A stretch of DNA of 64,000 bases from Pseudoflavonifractor sp. Marseille-P3106 (lineage in GTDB: Bacteria > Bacillota > Clostridia > Oscillospirales > Oscillospiraceae), in NCBI GenBank assembly GCA_900169975.1, contig LT827122.1:62001-126000 (forward strand), read 5' to 3'. Every line of letters begins with the position of its first letter. Within the stretch, counting starts at the first letter, position 1. Both the position numbers and the translations under genes were made by a program. The notes beneath the pieces were generated by a model, which did no database searches, was not told the DNA's origin, and saw only the letters and a list, made by a program, of their open reading frames with translations. Shown here piece after piece: positions 1-9,817 of the stretch.

Positions 1-606
1 CTCCTCTCCGCCGTCAAGTTCGGCAGCACCGAGCAGATCGCCTCCTATGTGGACCAGCTTCTCGACGAGGGGGGGGACGCCTGGAGCAGTCAGGCGCGGC
101 TCATGGCGGCCCTGGGCTCCCTGATCCCCCTCATCCGGCGCTTCGGCCTGGGAGAGTGCGAGATCCTGGGCGCCCGGGAGGTCTGGCTGGAGCTTCTGAA
201 GGAGGACGCCCCCCGGGAGGAGATCCGCTCCTGGCTGCTCCAGGTCTGCCTGCGGATGAGCAAGCGGCTCAGCCAGGAGCGGGTCTCGGGCGCCAAGCGG
301 CTGGTCGAGGAGGCGGAGAGCTACATCCGGGAGCACTACGCCGACTCCGGGCTCTCGGTGGAGGCGCTGTGCCAGAAGCTCCACATCAGCCAGTCCCATT
401 TTTCCACCCTCTTCAAGCAGCAGACGGGGATGAGCTGCGTGCAGTGCATCACCGACGCCCGGATGGACCGGGCGGTGGAGCTGCTGCGCACCACCGACGA
501 CAAGACCTACCAGATCGCCCAAAAGGTCGGCTACGACGACCCCAACTACTTCAGTTATGTGTTCAAGAAGAAATTCGGCGTCTCTCCGTCCCAGTACCGG
601 AAGTAG
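1..606 (+). CDS. AraC-type response regulator, C-terminal part
   Basis: The gene begins before the window: the frame is open from base 1, so the GTG at 49 is internal. The C-terminal ~100 residues hold two helix-turn-helix motifs of the AraC/XylS type (LSVEALCQKLHISQSHFSTL and YQIAQKVGYDDPNYFSYVFK), ending in the usual FGVSPSQYRK. The preceding helical stretch resembles the linker of YesN-like response regulators; the receiver domain would lie upstream and is not visible. The histidine kinase starts 27 bases downstream, so the two form a two-component pair. It probably activates the sugar-binding and mgl genes that follow; this is inferred from position. Confidence 0.9.
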   Translation, partial: LLSAVKFGSTEQIASYVDQLLDEGGDAWSSQARLMAALGSLIPLIRRFGLGECEILGAREVWLELLKEDAPREEIRSWLLQVCLRMSKRLSQERVSGAKRLVEEAESYIREHYADSGLSVEALCQKLHISQSHFSTLFKQQTGMSCVQCITDARMDRAVELLRTTDDKTYQIAQKVGYDDPNYFSYVFKKKFGVSPSQYRK

Positions 607-633
607 GGACGGAAGGCGGAGAGGAGGCGCGGC

Positions 634-2430
634 ATGGGGAAAAGAAGTCTCATCACCTGGCTCAACGAGCGGTTTTCCCGCGGGAGCATCCGCAGCACCA
701 TGTTCGCCTCCTTCACGGTGAGCGCCGTGGTGGCCATTCTCCTGACCGGAGCCACCCTCTTCGCCCGGTTTTCCGCCCAGATGGACGCCACCATTGAAGA
801 GGAAAACCAGATCCTGGTCGATCAGGTGAACCAGTCCCTGTCCACCTATCTCCGGGATGTGATCCGCCTGTCCGACTCCCTGAGCTACAACGTCATCAAA
901 AACACCGACATGGAATCGGAGCGTCTGGACGAGCGGATGCGCCTGCTCTACAACACATACTCCGACTATGTGGAAAATATCGCTCTCTTCGACAGCGCGG
1001 GGTCCCTTGTCGCCACCGCGCCTCCCGCCCGGCTCCGGGAGGGAGCGGACGTGCGGGAGCGGGACTGGTTCCGGCGGGCGATGGAGCGTACCGAAAACAT
1101 CCATTTCGGCGGTCCGACGGTGGAAAATCTCTTTGCCGACGACGCCTACCGCTGGGTCATTCCCCTCTCCTGCGCGGTGGAGCTGACCCGGGGGCGGGAG
1201 ACCGGGTTGGGAGTCCTGCTCATCGATCTGAAATATCAGGCGGTGTCCGACCTCTTTTCCTCGGTGCAGCTGTCGGGCAACGGCTATGTCTACCTGATCG
1301 ACGGCGCGGGGGAGCTCATCTACCACCCCGCCCGCCAGCGGATCGCCACGGGGCTGGTGGAGGAGACCAATCTGGACGCCGCCCGGCGCTCCGACGGGGT
1401 GTACACCGAGTATCGGGACGGCCAGCTCCGGTCGGTGATCGTCCGGGGCGTGGGCTACACCGGCTGGAAGGCGGTCGGGGTGGTGAGCCAGCCCGGCTTC
1501 CGGCTGGGCGACAGCCAGGACATCCTCTTCACCGTGGTGATTTTCTGCGCCTTTTTCGCCCTGCTGATCCTGATGAACTTCTATCTCACCACCAAGATCA
1601 CCGACCCCATCCGCCTGCTGGAAGAGTCGGTGGCCCGGCTGGAGCAGAGCATGGAGGGCTCCATCTATGTGGGAGGCACCACCGAGACCCGCACCCTGGG
1701 CCAGGCAGTGCAGAAGCTGGTGGATCAAATGCGCAAGCTCACCGACGACATCGTCCGGGAGCACGAGGAGAAGCAGAAGAGCGAGCTCAACGCCCTCCAG
1801 GCCCAGATCAACCCCCACTTTCTCTACAACACCCTGGACACCATCGTTTGGATGATCGAGAACGAGCGGGAGGAGGACGCCGCCCGGGCGGTCACCGCCC
1901 TGGCCCGGTTTTTCCGTATCAGCCTGTCCAAGGGGCGCAACATCATCCCCGTGCGGGACGAGCTGGAGCATGTGCGCAACTACCTGCTCATTCAGGAGAT
2001 GCGCTATAAGAACAAGTTCCGCTACGAGATCCTCTCCGAGCCTGCGGTGGAGGAACTGTCCACCATCAAGCTGGTGGTGCAGCCCATCGTGGAGAACGCC
2101 ATCTACCACTCCATGGACTTCATGGACGGCGGGGACGGCCTCATCCGGATCACGGCCCGTCTGGCGGAGGGAGAACTCCAGATCTCGGTGGAGGACAACG
2201 GCCTGGGGATGACGCCCCAGGTGGTGGAGGGACTGCTGGCCGGCTCCCCCGCCGCCGAGCCCAGGGTCCCCGGGCGCGGTTCCGGCATCGGGCTGAAAAA
2301 TGTCCAGGACCGCATCCGGCTCTATTTCGGCGCCCAGTACGGCGTCACCATCGACAGCGAGCCCGATGCGGGGACTCTGGTGACCCTGCACATGCCCACG
2401 GTTCCCTTCGGGGAAATGGAGGAGTCGTAA
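634..2430 (+). CDS. YesM-like sensor histidine kinase
   Basis: Membrane sensor kinase of 598 residues, started by ATG behind GAGGAGG. A first membrane segment (about 21-45) and a second (about 298-320) enclose a ~250-residue extracellular region of Cache type. A HAMP-like linker follows, then the His_kinase domain of the LytS/YesM class with the phospho-acceptor in QINPHFLYNTLD (His395). The ATPase domain has an N box (VENAIYHS, Asn488) and a G1 box (EDNGLGM, Asp521). Kinases of this class pair with AraC-type regulators and usually sense sugars. The stop overlaps the next start by one base, so a binding-protein-like partner is co-translated. Confidence 0.95.
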   Translation: MGKRSLITWLNERFSRGSIRSTMFASFTVSAVVAILLTGATLFARFSAQMDATIEEENQILVDQVNQSLSTYLRDVIRLSDSLSYNVIKNTDMESERLDERMRLLYNTYSDYVENIALFDSAGSLVATAPPARLREGADVRERDWFRRAMERTENIHFGGPTVENLFADDAYRWVIPLSCAVELTRGRETGLGVLLIDLKYQAVSDLFSSVQLSGNGYVYLIDGAGELIYHPARQRIATGLVEETNLDAARRSDGVYTEYRDGQLRSVIVRGVGYTGWKAVGVVSQPGFRLGDSQDILFTVVIFCAFFALLILMNFYLTTKITDPIRLLEESVARLEQSMEGSIYVGGTTETRTLGQAVQKLVDQMRKLTDDIVREHEEKQKSELNALQAQINPHFLYNTLDTIVWMIENEREEDAARAVTALARFFRISLSKGRNIIPVRDELEHVRNYLLIQEMRYKNKFRYEILSEPAVEELSTIKLVVQPIVENAIYHSMDFMDGGDGLIRITARLAEGELQISVEDNGLGMTPQVVEGLLAGSPAAEPRVPGRGSGIGLKNVQDRIRLYFGAQYGVTIDSEPDAGTLVTLHMPTVPFGEMEES

Positions 2431-3326
2431 TGCGGAGGGGGGAAAAGTGTCTGCTGCTGGCCGTGCTGGCCACTCTTATGGCCGCCCTGATCCTGCTGCT
2501 GATCCAAAGCGCCGGGGGCGGCGGGGCGGCGGAGGTCTACCACGTCTCCGTCCTGCTGGATGCGGCGGAGAGCGACCGGTGGAAAAATCTCCGGGCCGGA
2601 ATGAACCAGGCCGCCCTGGAGCGAAATGTGGATCTGCGGTTCATCCCCCGTTACGATGAAGGGGCCGCCCAGTCCGAGATCCTCCGGCAGGAGTGGGAGG
2701 GCGGTGCCGACGGGGTGGTCGTACTGCCGACGGAAGACCTGACTCCGGTCCTGAAGGAGGCCCCCGACCGTCTGGCGGTGGGGATCCTGGGGCCCCGGAC
2801 CGCCCGGGGCGTGGGGGACTGCTGCATCGCGCCGGACTATGCCGGGATGGGCCGCAGTCTGGCTGAGGCGGCGGCGGAACTGGGGAGCTGCACCCTCTAT
2901 GTGGAGGAGGGAGCGGGTCAGACCGCTCTGGAGCTGGCCCAGGCGGTGGAGGCCGGACTGGCCGGGCTGGGCGTTCCCTGCGAGCGCCGCACCGCCGATC
3001 CGGCGGATCTGCCTCCCCTGCCGGAGCACGGGGCCCTCGCAGCGGTGGAGCCGGAACTGCTGGAGGCCATCTGCGCCGTGCGCGGGACCAGAGGCCGGGC
3101 CTTTGGCGTGGGGACCTCCGACACTCTCCTCCGTGCGCTGGAGGAGGGCAGAGTTGCCGCCATGGTGGTCCAGAGCGACTACGACATGGGATACCTGGCG
3201 GTCTCTCAGGTAACGGAACAGCTCACCCGGGGGAAGACGGGGGATGTGACGCTGGAGACCTATACGGCCACGGGAGAGAACATGTTCCGGCGGCCCATGG
3301 CGGACATTCTGTTCGCCAACTATTGA
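2430..3326 (+). CDS. Membrane-anchored sugar-binding-like protein
   Basis: 298 residues. An N-terminal hydrophobic anchor (residues 7-27, no lipobox cysteine) is followed by a type I periplasmic-binding fold as in RbsB-like proteins (VSVLLDAAESDRWKNL, then ADGVVVLPTEDL). The ATG overlaps the kinase stop (TAATG), so translation is coupled. Known analogues are XylFII of Clostridium beijerinckii, a membrane-bound binding protein that presents sugar to its LytS-type kinase. A role as the kinase's ligand-sensing partner, rather than as a transporter component, is therefore the likeliest reading, but it is inference. The ligand cannot be told from the sequence. Confidence 0.8.
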   Translation: MRRGEKCLLLAVLATLMAALILLLIQSAGGGGAAEVYHVSVLLDAAESDRWKNLRAGMNQAALERNVDLRFIPRYDEGAAQSEILRQEWEGGADGVVVLPTEDLTPVLKEAPDRLAVGILGPRTARGVGDCCIAPDYAGMGRSLAEAAAELGSCTLYVEEGAGQTALELAQAVEAGLAGLGVPCERRTADPADLPPLPEHGALAAVEPELLEAICAVRGTRGRAFGVGTSDTLLRALEEGRVAAMVVQSDYDMGYLAVSQVTEQLTRGKTGDVTLETYTATGENMFRRPMADILFANY

Positions 3327-3342
3327 AACGGGGGTGAAGCCG

Positions 3343-4344
3343 ATGTCCATCAGAAGGGTTCCGGCCCTCGTGCTGGCGGCGGCCCTGCTCTGCTGCGCGG
3401 GCTGCGGCGGAGGAGAGCCCGACAGCATCGTGATCCGCATCGGGATCACCGTCTACAAGGGAGACGACACTTACCTCTCCAACATGACGGCGGCCTTTCA
3501 GGAGAGCGCCGACGCCTACTGCCGGGAGACAGGGGCCAAGGTCTCGGTCACGGTCACCGACGCCCAGGAGAGCCAGGCCACCCAGAACAGCCAGATCGAC
3601 CGGTTCATTTCCCTGAACTACGACGTGCTGTGCGTCAACATGGTCGACCGCACCGACGCCGGGCGGGTGGTGGACAAGGCCCGGGCGGCCGACGTGCCCG
3701 TACTCTTCTTCAATCGGGAACCGGTGCGGGAGGATCTGACTTCCTGGGACAAGGTCTACTATGTGGGTTCCGACACCCGGGAGTCCGCTGAGCTCCAGGC
3801 GGGGATCGTACTGGATCTGTGGCGGACCGATCCGGCCCGGCTGGACAGGAACGGGGACGGGATGCTCCAGTACGTTATGTTTGAGGGAGAGACCCGTCAC
3901 CAGGACACCATCATCCGCACCGAAGTACCCATCCAGATCTTAAAGGACGCCGGGATCCCGCTGGAGCGGCTGGACGGCGGTCAGGCCAACTGGAGCCGCA
4001 GCCAGGCCGCGGCCCTGGCGGAGAACTACTTCAAGACCTATGGCGACGCCATTGAGGTCATCTTCTGCAACAACGACGACATGGCCCTGGGCGTGGCGGA
4101 CACCGTGGAGCGGCTGGGGCTGGATTTCCGCAACATCGTCGGCATCGACGGAACCCCCCAGGGACTGGAGGCGGTGGACGGAGGAAAGCTGCTGGGCACG
4201 GTGGTCATGGACTACGCCGCCCACGGGGATACCCTGTTCCACATGTCCCTCGCCCTGGCCGGCGGAGGGGATGTCAACAACACTGCGGAGATCCGGGAGG
4301 ACCGGTCGGTGCGCATCCCCATGTCGGTGCATATCCGAAAATAA
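3343..4344 (+). CDS. Galactose-type sugar-binding lipoprotein
   Basis: 333 residues from ATG 3343; the GTG nine bases earlier is in frame, but GGGGGTGA sits at the right distance for the ATG. The signal peptide ends in a lipobox (LLCCAGC), so this is a lipoprotein. The fold is that of MglB-like type I binding proteins: VRIGITVYKGDD-like start, FFNREPV, YVGSDTRESAELQ, ICNNDDMALG-like FCNNDDMALGVADT, and GIDGTPQGLEAV. It closely parallels the downstream 380-residue protein. It lies in the two-component cluster with no transporter of its own, so it may supply ligand to the kinase or share the MglAC transporter. Confidence 0.88.
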   Translation: MSIRRVPALVLAAALLCCAGCGGGEPDSIVIRIGITVYKGDDTYLSNMTAAFQESADAYCRETGAKVSVTVTDAQESQATQNSQIDRFISLNYDVLCVNMVDRTDAGRVVDKARAADVPVLFFNREPVREDLTSWDKVYYVGSDTRESAELQAGIVLDLWRTDPARLDRNGDGMLQYVMFEGETRHQDTIIRTEVPIQILKDAGIPLERLDGGQANWSRSQAAALAENYFKTYGDAIEVIFCNNDDMALGVADTVERLGLDFRNIVGIDGTPQGLEAVDGGKLLGTVVMDYAAHGDTLFHMSLALAGGGDVNNTAEIREDRSVRIPMSVHIRK

Positions 4345-4504
4345 GAACGGGAGTTTTGTCAAACTGAACAAAGTATTTTCTCCAATCGAAGATATTTTAT
4401 GAATGTCAGTAAAAATTTCTATGGTTTTTTTTGTGGACATCCGATAAGATAGGGTCAGACGGGGTTTCTGCCCGGTCAAAAAAATTCAAGGAGGAATTAC
4501 AGAC
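4345..4504 (+). promoter_or_regulatory. Intergenic leader of the mgl genes
   Basis: 160 bases, AT-rich against a GC-rich background, between the two binding-protein genes. A strong AAGGAGG site precedes the ATG at 4505. I could not assign a convincing -35/-10 pair; AT-rich blocks such as ATATTTTATG and GATAAGAT are present but with poor spacing. It is the most probable place for control by the upstream response regulator. Confidence 0.45.
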
Positions 4505-5647
4505 ATGAATCTGAAGAAACTGACCTCTCTCGCCCTTGCGCTCACCATGACGGCCTCCCTGGCCGCCTGCTCCGGCGGCCCCAGCAAGCCCAGCGAAGCT
4601 CCCGCTGAGTCCCAGGCTGCCGAGTCCGCCGCCCCCGTCACCTCCGATCTGAAGGTCGGCGTGTTCTACTATCAGTACTCCGACCCGTACATCACCAGTG
4701 TCCGTACCAACATGGACGCCAAGCTGACTGATCTGGGCGTGACCTTCCAGGACTTCGACGGCGCCAACTCCCAGCCCACCCAGACCGACCAGATCAACAC
4801 CGCCATCACCGACGGCTATAACTTCCTGATCGTCAACATCGTGGAGACCGCCTCTCCTGAGGCTGCCCAGGGCGCCGTGGACGCCGCCAAGGCCAAGGAT
4901 ATCCCCATCGTGTTCTTCAACCGCGAGGTCTCCGACGAAGTGGTCAACAGCTATGAGAAGTGCGCCTTCGTGGGCACCAACGCCCCCGAGGCCGGCCATC
5001 TCCAGGGCAAGATGATCGGCGAGTACCTGGTAGCCAACTGGGATACCGTGGATCTTAACGGCGACGGCAAGATCTCCTACGCTCTGATGAAGGGCCAGGA
5101 GGGCAACGCCGAGGCCGAGGCCCGCAGCCAGTACGGTGTGGAGGACGCCAACGCTGTCCTGACCGCCGCCGGCAAGCCCGAGCTGTCCTACTTCCTGGGC
5201 GACACCGCCGCCACCAAATATCAGGTCGACCCCAACGGCGCCTGGTCCTCTCAGGCCGGCTTCGACTTCATGTCCACCAACCTGTCCTCCTACTCTGACG
5301 CCAACAAGAACATGATCGAGCTGGTCATCTGCAACAACGACGGCATGGCCGAGGGCGTGGTCTCCGCGCTCCAGAGCGTCGGCTACAACACCGGCGACGG
5401 CAAGTCCATCCCCGTGTTCGGCGTGGACGCCACCGATTCCGCCAAGGCCCTCATCAAGGCCGGCCAGATGACCGCCACCGTCAAGCAGGACGCCGTGGGC
5501 ATGGCCGAGACCATCTGCGCCCTGACCGCCAACGTCAAGGACGGCAAGGCCGTCATGGAAGGCATCGCCGACACCTACAACGTGGACTCCGGCGTGGCCA
5601 AGGTCCGTGTGCCTTACGGCGTGTACGATGCCACCAGCGCGGACTGA
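4505..5647 (+). CDS. mglB: Galactose/glucose ABC binding lipoprotein
   Basis: 380 residues with lipoprotein signal (SLAAC) and a Ser/Pro/Ala linker, then the MglB fold: VGVFYYQYSDPYITSVRTNM, IPIVFFNREV, FVGTNAPEAGHLQG, VICNNDGMAEGV and VFGVDATDSA. FFNRE and the CNNDxMA block are the sugar-contacting and hinge regions of galactose-binding proteins. An internal DLNGDGKISYALMKG segment matches the EF-hand-like calcium loop of this family (residues about 182-192). The gene lies directly before the ATPase and permease and before galK-galT-galM, so galactose is the probable substrate. Confidence 0.92.
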   Translation: MNLKKLTSLALALTMTASLAACSGGPSKPSEAPAESQAAESAAPVTSDLKVGVFYYQYSDPYITSVRTNMDAKLTDLGVTFQDFDGANSQPTQTDQINTAITDGYNFLIVNIVETASPEAAQGAVDAAKAKDIPIVFFNREVSDEVVNSYEKCAFVGTNAPEAGHLQGKMIGEYLVANWDTVDLNGDGKISYALMKGQEGNAEAEARSQYGVEDANAVLTAAGKPELSYFLGDTAATKYQVDPNGAWSSQAGFDFMSTNLSSYSDANKNMIELVICNNDGMAEGVVSALQSVGYNTGDGKSIPVFGVDATDSAKALIKAGQMTATVKQDAVGMAETICALTANVKDGKAVMEGIADTYNVDSGVAKVRVPYGVYDATSAD

Positions 5648-5688
5648 TGGCCCCTCGCCCGCTCTGCGTGATCTGATCCGTTATGGCC

Positions 5689-5736
5689 GAGCGGGGCTGC
5701 CAGCGTCGGCAGCCCCGCTCTTTCCCATCATTTTTG
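5689..5736 (+). terminator. Hairpin after mglB
   Basis: A perfect 13-bp stem (GAGCGGGGCTGCC / GGCAGCCCCGCTC) with a six-base loop is followed by TTTCCCATCATTTTTG. It sits between mglB and mglA. In binding-protein operons such a hairpin commonly lets through only part of the transcription, giving excess binding protein over transporter. Confidence 0.75.
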
Positions 5737-5839
5737 TTTCGCTGCGGAGCCTCGGCTTCCGCTGTGCAGGCCCGGGCACGGCGGAAGCGGCGGCTTCGCA
5801 GACCCGGCGGCCCCGGGCCGTCAAGAGAGGAGGATGTAA

Positions 5840-7339
5840 ATGGAAGGAACTGCTCTTCTGGAGATGCGGGGCATCTCCAAGGAATTCCCGGGCGTCAAGG
5901 CCCTGGACAATGTGTCTCTCACCGTCCGCCCGGGGACCGTCCACGCCCTGATGGGGGAAAACGGCGCGGGCAAGTCCACGCTGATGAAGTGTCTCTTCGG
6001 CATTTACAGCAAGGACAGCGGCACCATCGTCCTGGACGGCAAAGAGGTGGACTTCAAAAGCTCCAAGGAAGCCCTGGAAAACGGTGTGGCCATGGTCCAT
6101 CAGGAGCTCAACCAGGCCCTCACCCGCAGCGTGCAGGATAACCTCTGGCTGGGCCGCTACCCCACCGTGGGGGGCATCATGGTCAGCGAAGGGGCCATGC
6201 GGAAAAAGACCAGGGAGATCTTCAACGATCTGGCGGTGGAGGTGGACCCCAGCGCCATCATGCGCACCCTGCCCGTGTCCAAGCGGCAGATGGTGGAGAT
6301 CGCCAAGGCCGTGAGCTACCACTCCAAGGTCATTGTCTTTGACGAGCCCACCTCCTCCCTCACCGAGACCGAGGTGGAGCATCTGTTCCGCATCATCAAC
6401 ATGCTGCGGGACCAGGGCTGCGGCATCATTTACATCTCCCACAAGATGGAGGAGATCCTGCGCATCTCCGATGAGGTCACCATCATGCGGGACGGCACCT
6501 GGGTGGCCACCCGTCCGGCCAAGGACCTGACCATGGAGGAGATCATCAAGCTCATGGTGGGCCGGGAGCTGACCAACCGCTTCCCGCCCAAGAACAATGA
6601 GCCGGGAGAGGTCATCCTGGACGTGGAACATCTCTCGGGCAAGTACACCCGGCTCAAGGACGCCTCCTTCCAGCTGCGGAAGGGCGAGGTGCTGGGCATC
6701 GCGGGCCTGGACGGCTCGGGCCGCACCGAGGTTCTGGAGAATCTCTTCGGGGCCATGACCAAGGAGAGCGGCACCATCCGTCTCCACGGCAGGGAGATCC
6801 ACAACCGCTCCCCCAGGGAGTCCATCAAAAACGGCTTCGCCCTGCTTACGGAGGAGCGCCGGGCCACCGGCATCTTCGGCATTCGGGACATCCGGGAAAA
6901 CACCGTGATCTCCAACCTGAAAAACTACCTGGTGGGCGGCATCTGCCTGAGCAACAAGAAGATGGCCGAGGACACCGCGTGGTCCATCCAGGCCATGCAC
7001 ATCAAGACCCCCAGCCAGTCCACCCAGATCCGCTCCCTCTCCGGCGGCAACCAGCAGAAGGTCATCATCGGCCGGTGGCTGCTCACCAAGCCAGAGGTGC
7101 TGCTGCTGGATGAGCCCACCCGGGGCATCGACGTGGGCGCTAAGTACGAGATCTATCAGCTCATCCTCAACCTGGCCGAAGAGGGCAAGGGGGTCATCAT
7201 GGTCTCTTCTGAAATGCCCGAGCTGCTGGGGGTCTGCGACCGCATTCTGGTCATGTCCGGCGGCCGGGTGGCCGGAGAGGTCGACTCGAAAAACACCAGC
7301 CAGGAAGAGATCCTCACCCTGGCGGCCAAATATGTGTAA
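5840..7339 (+). CDS. mglA: Sugar ABC transporter ATPase (two ABC domains)
   Basis: 499 residues, the normal length for MglA/RbsA-type ATPases with two fused ABC domains. The first has a canonical Walker [10 protein letters not shown] (39-47), and Walker B with [11 protein letters not shown]. The second has a degenerate P-loop ([12 protein letters not shown]), a signature LSGGNQQKV and [11 protein letters not shown]. In this family the first site is the main catalytic one. It energises import with the MglC permease 15 bases downstream. A GAGGAGG site lies seven bases before the ATG. Confidence 0.95.
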   Translation: MEGTALLEMRGISKEFPGVKALDNVSLTVRPGTVHALMGENGAGKSTLMKCLFGIYSKDSGTIVLDGKEVDFKSSKEALENGVAMVHQELNQALTRSVQDNLWLGRYPTVGGIMVSEGAMRKKTREIFNDLAVEVDPSAIMRTLPVSKRQMVEIAKAVSYHSKVIVFDEPTSSLTETEVEHLFRIINMLRDQGCGIIYISHKMEEILRISDEVTIMRDGTWVATRPAKDLTMEEIIKLMVGRELTNRFPPKNNEPGEVILDVEHLSGKYTRLKDASFQLRKGEVLGIAGLDGSGRTEVLENLFGAMTKESGTIRLHGREIHNRSPRESIKNGFALLTEERRATGIFGIRDIRENTVISNLKNYLVGGICLSNKKMAEDTAWSIQAMHIKTPSQSTQIRSLSGGNQQKVIIGRWLLTKPEVLLLDEPTRGIDVGAKYEIYQLILNLAEEGKGVIMVSSEMPELLGVCDRILVMSGGRVAGEVDSKNTSQEEILTLAAKYV

Positions 7340-7354
7340 GGGGAGGGACACCAT

Positions 7355-8416
7355 ATGAGTCAGGAGTCCAAACAGCTTCAGGAGACTGCCCGGAAGGCGG
7401 TCGACATCAAAAACGTGGGCAACTTCGTTCTCAACAACGCGCTGATCATTCTGATGGTCATTGCCGCCATCTACATCGCCATCATCAACCCCAACTTCCT
7501 CACCACTGGTTCCATCATCAACATCATCTCCCAGACCGCGGCCTATCTGCCCGCCGCTCTGGGCATCGGCGGATGTATCGTCCTCACCGGCACCGACCTC
7601 TCCGCCGGACGGATTGTCGGCCTGACCGCCTGCATCTCCGCTTCCCTTCTTCAGAGCACCCTCAACATGGCCAACAAGATGTGGCCCGAGATCGGCGCGC
7701 TGCCCGTCTTCGTGGTCATTCCTCTGGTGATGCTGGTGGGCGCGGCCATCGGAGCGTTCAACGGCTTCTTTGTGGCCAAGTTCAAGCTCCATCCCTTCAT
7801 CGTGACCCTGGGCACTCAGCTCATTGTCTACACCATGCTGCTGATCTATGTGACCCTGGGCAACAACAACGGCATGGCCATCGCCAACCTGGACAAGAGC
7901 TACACCGATTTTGTCAAAGGCCCCCTGTTCAGCGTGGGAGACATCGCAGTGCCCCGCTACGTCCTCTATGCGGTGATCCTCACCGCCATCATGTGGTTCA
8001 TCTGGAACAAGACCACCTTCGGCAAGAACATGTTCGCCCTGGGCTCCAATGAGGAGGCCGCCAAGGTCTCCGGCGTCAACGTCTTTGCCACCACCGTGCT
8101 GGTCTTTGCCCTGGCCGGAGCCATGTACGGCTTCACCGGCTTCATCGAGGGCGCCCGTGTGGCCTCCAACACCGCCAACACCGGCTTCAACTACGAGCTC
8201 GACGCCATCGCGGCCTGCGTCATCGGCGGCGTCAGCTTCGTCGGCGGCATCGGCAAGATCTCCGGCATCGTCATCGGCGTTCTGATGCTCCGGCTGATCT
8301 TCATCGGCCTGAACATGATCCCCGGCATGAACCAGAACTTCTTCTACCTCATTAAGGGCGCCATCATCCTCTTCGCCTGCGCACTGGATATGCGCAAGTA
8401 TCTGACCAAGAAATAA
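7355..8416 (+). CDS. mglC: Galactose ABC transporter permease
   Basis: 353 residues, very hydrophobic, with about ten predicted membrane segments, beginning near residue 27. Typical BPD_transp_2 family features are GIGGCIVLTGTDLSAGRIVG, GAFNGFFVAKFKLHPFIVTLG and FALGSNEEAAKVSGVNV. The order binding protein, ATPase, permease is that of mglBAC. The insertion before TM2 and the long DKSYTDFVKGP loop are as in other Firmicutes MglC proteins. A terminator follows at once. Confidence 0.94.
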   Translation: MSQESKQLQETARKAVDIKNVGNFVLNNALIILMVIAAIYIAIINPNFLTTGSIINIISQTAAYLPAALGIGGCIVLTGTDLSAGRIVGLTACISASLLQSTLNMANKMWPEIGALPVFVVIPLVMLVGAAIGAFNGFFVAKFKLHPFIVTLGTQLIVYTMLLIYVTLGNNNGMAIANLDKSYTDFVKGPLFSVGDIAVPRYVLYAVILTAIMWFIWNKTTFGKNMFALGSNEEAAKVSGVNVFATTVLVFALAGAMYGFTGFIEGARVASNTANTGFNYELDAIAACVIGGVSFVGGIGKISGIVIGVLMLRLIFIGLNMIPGMNQNFFYLIKGAIILFACALDMRKYLTKK

Positions 8417-8434
8417 GCTGCTTCCACAGCCTGA

Positions 8435-8465
8435 CAGGGAGGCCCCGGCGGGCCTCCCTGTTTTT
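8435..8465 (+). terminator. Terminator after mglC
   Basis: Stem CAGGGAGGCC / GGCCTCCCTG with a six-base loop, followed directly by TTTTTA. This is a standard intrinsic terminator separating the transport genes from galK. Confidence 0.9.
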
Positions 8466-8514
8466 ATCCGGGGGGAGAGAACCCACCCCGATCCACGGAA
8501 AGGATGAAAGAAAG

Positions 8515-9807
8515 ATGACCACCTGCAAGACCATTCTGAAGAGTCTGGCTGCTGGAACCTATGACCAGCGGCTGGAGCGCCTCTGCTGCAGCGCGCCCAT
8601 GGCGGCGGCCCAGCGGGAGCGCATTGCCGGAGCGGTGCGCCGCTACCAGGAGCTCTTTTCCGCCGGGCCGGACGCCCCCGCCGCCGTGTTCAGCGGCCCG
8701 GGCCGCACCGAGATCGGCGGCAACCACACCGACCACCAGCACGGCCGGGTGCTGTGCGCCAGCGTGAACATGGACATGCTGGCGGTGGCCGCGCCCAACG
8801 GCACCGAAACCATCCGGGTGCGGAGCGAGGGCTACCCCGACCTCGCCGTCGACCTGTCCGTCCTCACCCCCGTGGCGGCGGAGGCCGAGACCTCGGCCGC
8901 GCTGGTGCGGGGCGTGGCCGCCGGGGTGGCCGAGAAGGGCTATACGCCCAGGGGCTTCGACGCCTACGTCACCTCCAATGTGCCCGCCGGGTCCGGCCTC
9001 TCCTCCTCGGCGGCATACGAGGTGCTCATGGGAGTCATTCTCAACCACCTCTTCTGCGGCGGCGCCCTGAGCGCCGTCACGCTGGCCCAGTTGGGCCAGG
9101 CGGCCGAAAACCGCTTCTTCGGCAAGCCCTGCGGCCTGATGGACCAGACGGCCTCCGCCGTGGGCGGGGCGGTCTCCATCGACTTTCAGGATCCCGCCGC
9201 GCCGGTGGTGCGCCGGGTGGACTTTGACTTCTCGGCCGCCGGGCACGCCCTGTGCATCATCGACTCCGGGGCCGACCACGCCGACCTCACCGCCGAGTAT
9301 GCCGCCATTCCCGGAGAGATGAAGGCGGTGGCGGCCGCCCTGGGCAAGACCGTCCTCCGGGAAGTGGACGAAGCGGAGTTCCGCGCCCACATTCCCGCCC
9401 TGCGAAAGGCGCTGGGAGACCGGGCGATCCTCCGGGCCATGCACTTCTTTTCCGAGGACCGGCGGGCGGCCGAGGAGGCCGAGGCCCTGGAGCAGGGGGA
9501 TTTTGACCGCTTCCTGGCCCTGGTGCGGGCCTCCGGGCTCTCCTCCGCCCTGCGGCTGGAGAACACCTGGGCCGCCGCCGACCCCCGCCAGCAGGCCATC
9601 CCCGTCGTCCTGGCCCAGGCTGAGGAGCTGCTGGGCGGGCGGGGCGCCGTCCGGGTCCACGGCGGCGGCTTCGCCGGCACGGTCCAGGCCTTTGTCCCCA
9701 ACGATCTGCTCCCCTCCTTCCGGCTGGGGATGGAGGCCCTGCTGGGCCCCGGTATGTGCCATGTGCTCTCCATCCGCCCCGAGGGCGGATGCGCGGTGAT
9801 CGGGTGA
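8515..9807 (+). CDS. galK: Galactokinase
   Basis: 430 residues of the GHMP kinase family. It phosphorylates galactose to galactose 1-phosphate in the Leloir pathway. The galactokinase signature appears as GRTEIGGNHTDHQHG (63-77), with GGN replacing the more common IGE; this variant is usual in clostridial GalK. The ATP-binding motif is VPAGSGLSSSAAYE (about 156-169), and the C-terminal GHMP motif is RVHGGGFAGTVQAF. It overlaps no neighbour but precedes galT by ten bases, so galK-galT-galM form one unit. Confidence 0.95.
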   Translation: MTTCKTILKSLAAGTYDQRLERLCCSAPMAAAQRERIAGAVRRYQELFSAGPDAPAAVFSGPGRTEIGGNHTDHQHGRVLCASVNMDMLAVAAPNGTETIRVRSEGYPDLAVDLSVLTPVAAEAETSAALVRGVAAGVAEKGYTPRGFDAYVTSNVPAGSGLSSSAAYEVLMGVILNHLFCGGALSAVTLAQLGQAAENRFFGKPCGLMDQTASAVGGAVSIDFQDPAAPVVRRVDFDFSAAGHALCIIDSGADHADLTAEYAAIPGEMKAVAAALGKTVLREVDEAEFRAHIPALRKALGDRAILRAMHFFSEDRRAAEEAEALEQGDFDRFLALVRASGLSSALRLENTWAAADPRQQAIPVVLAQAEELLGGRGAVRVHGGGFAGTVQAFVPNDLLPSFRLGMEALLGPGMCHVLSIRPEGGCAVIG

Positions 9808-9817
9808 GGTGACGGAT

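Noticed and set aside
5681-7792. 703-codon minus-strand frame opposite mglA/mglC
   Set aside because: Antisense shadow: Gly/His/Asp/Leu-rich with no recognisable domain, while the other strand encodes a textbook ABC ATPase.
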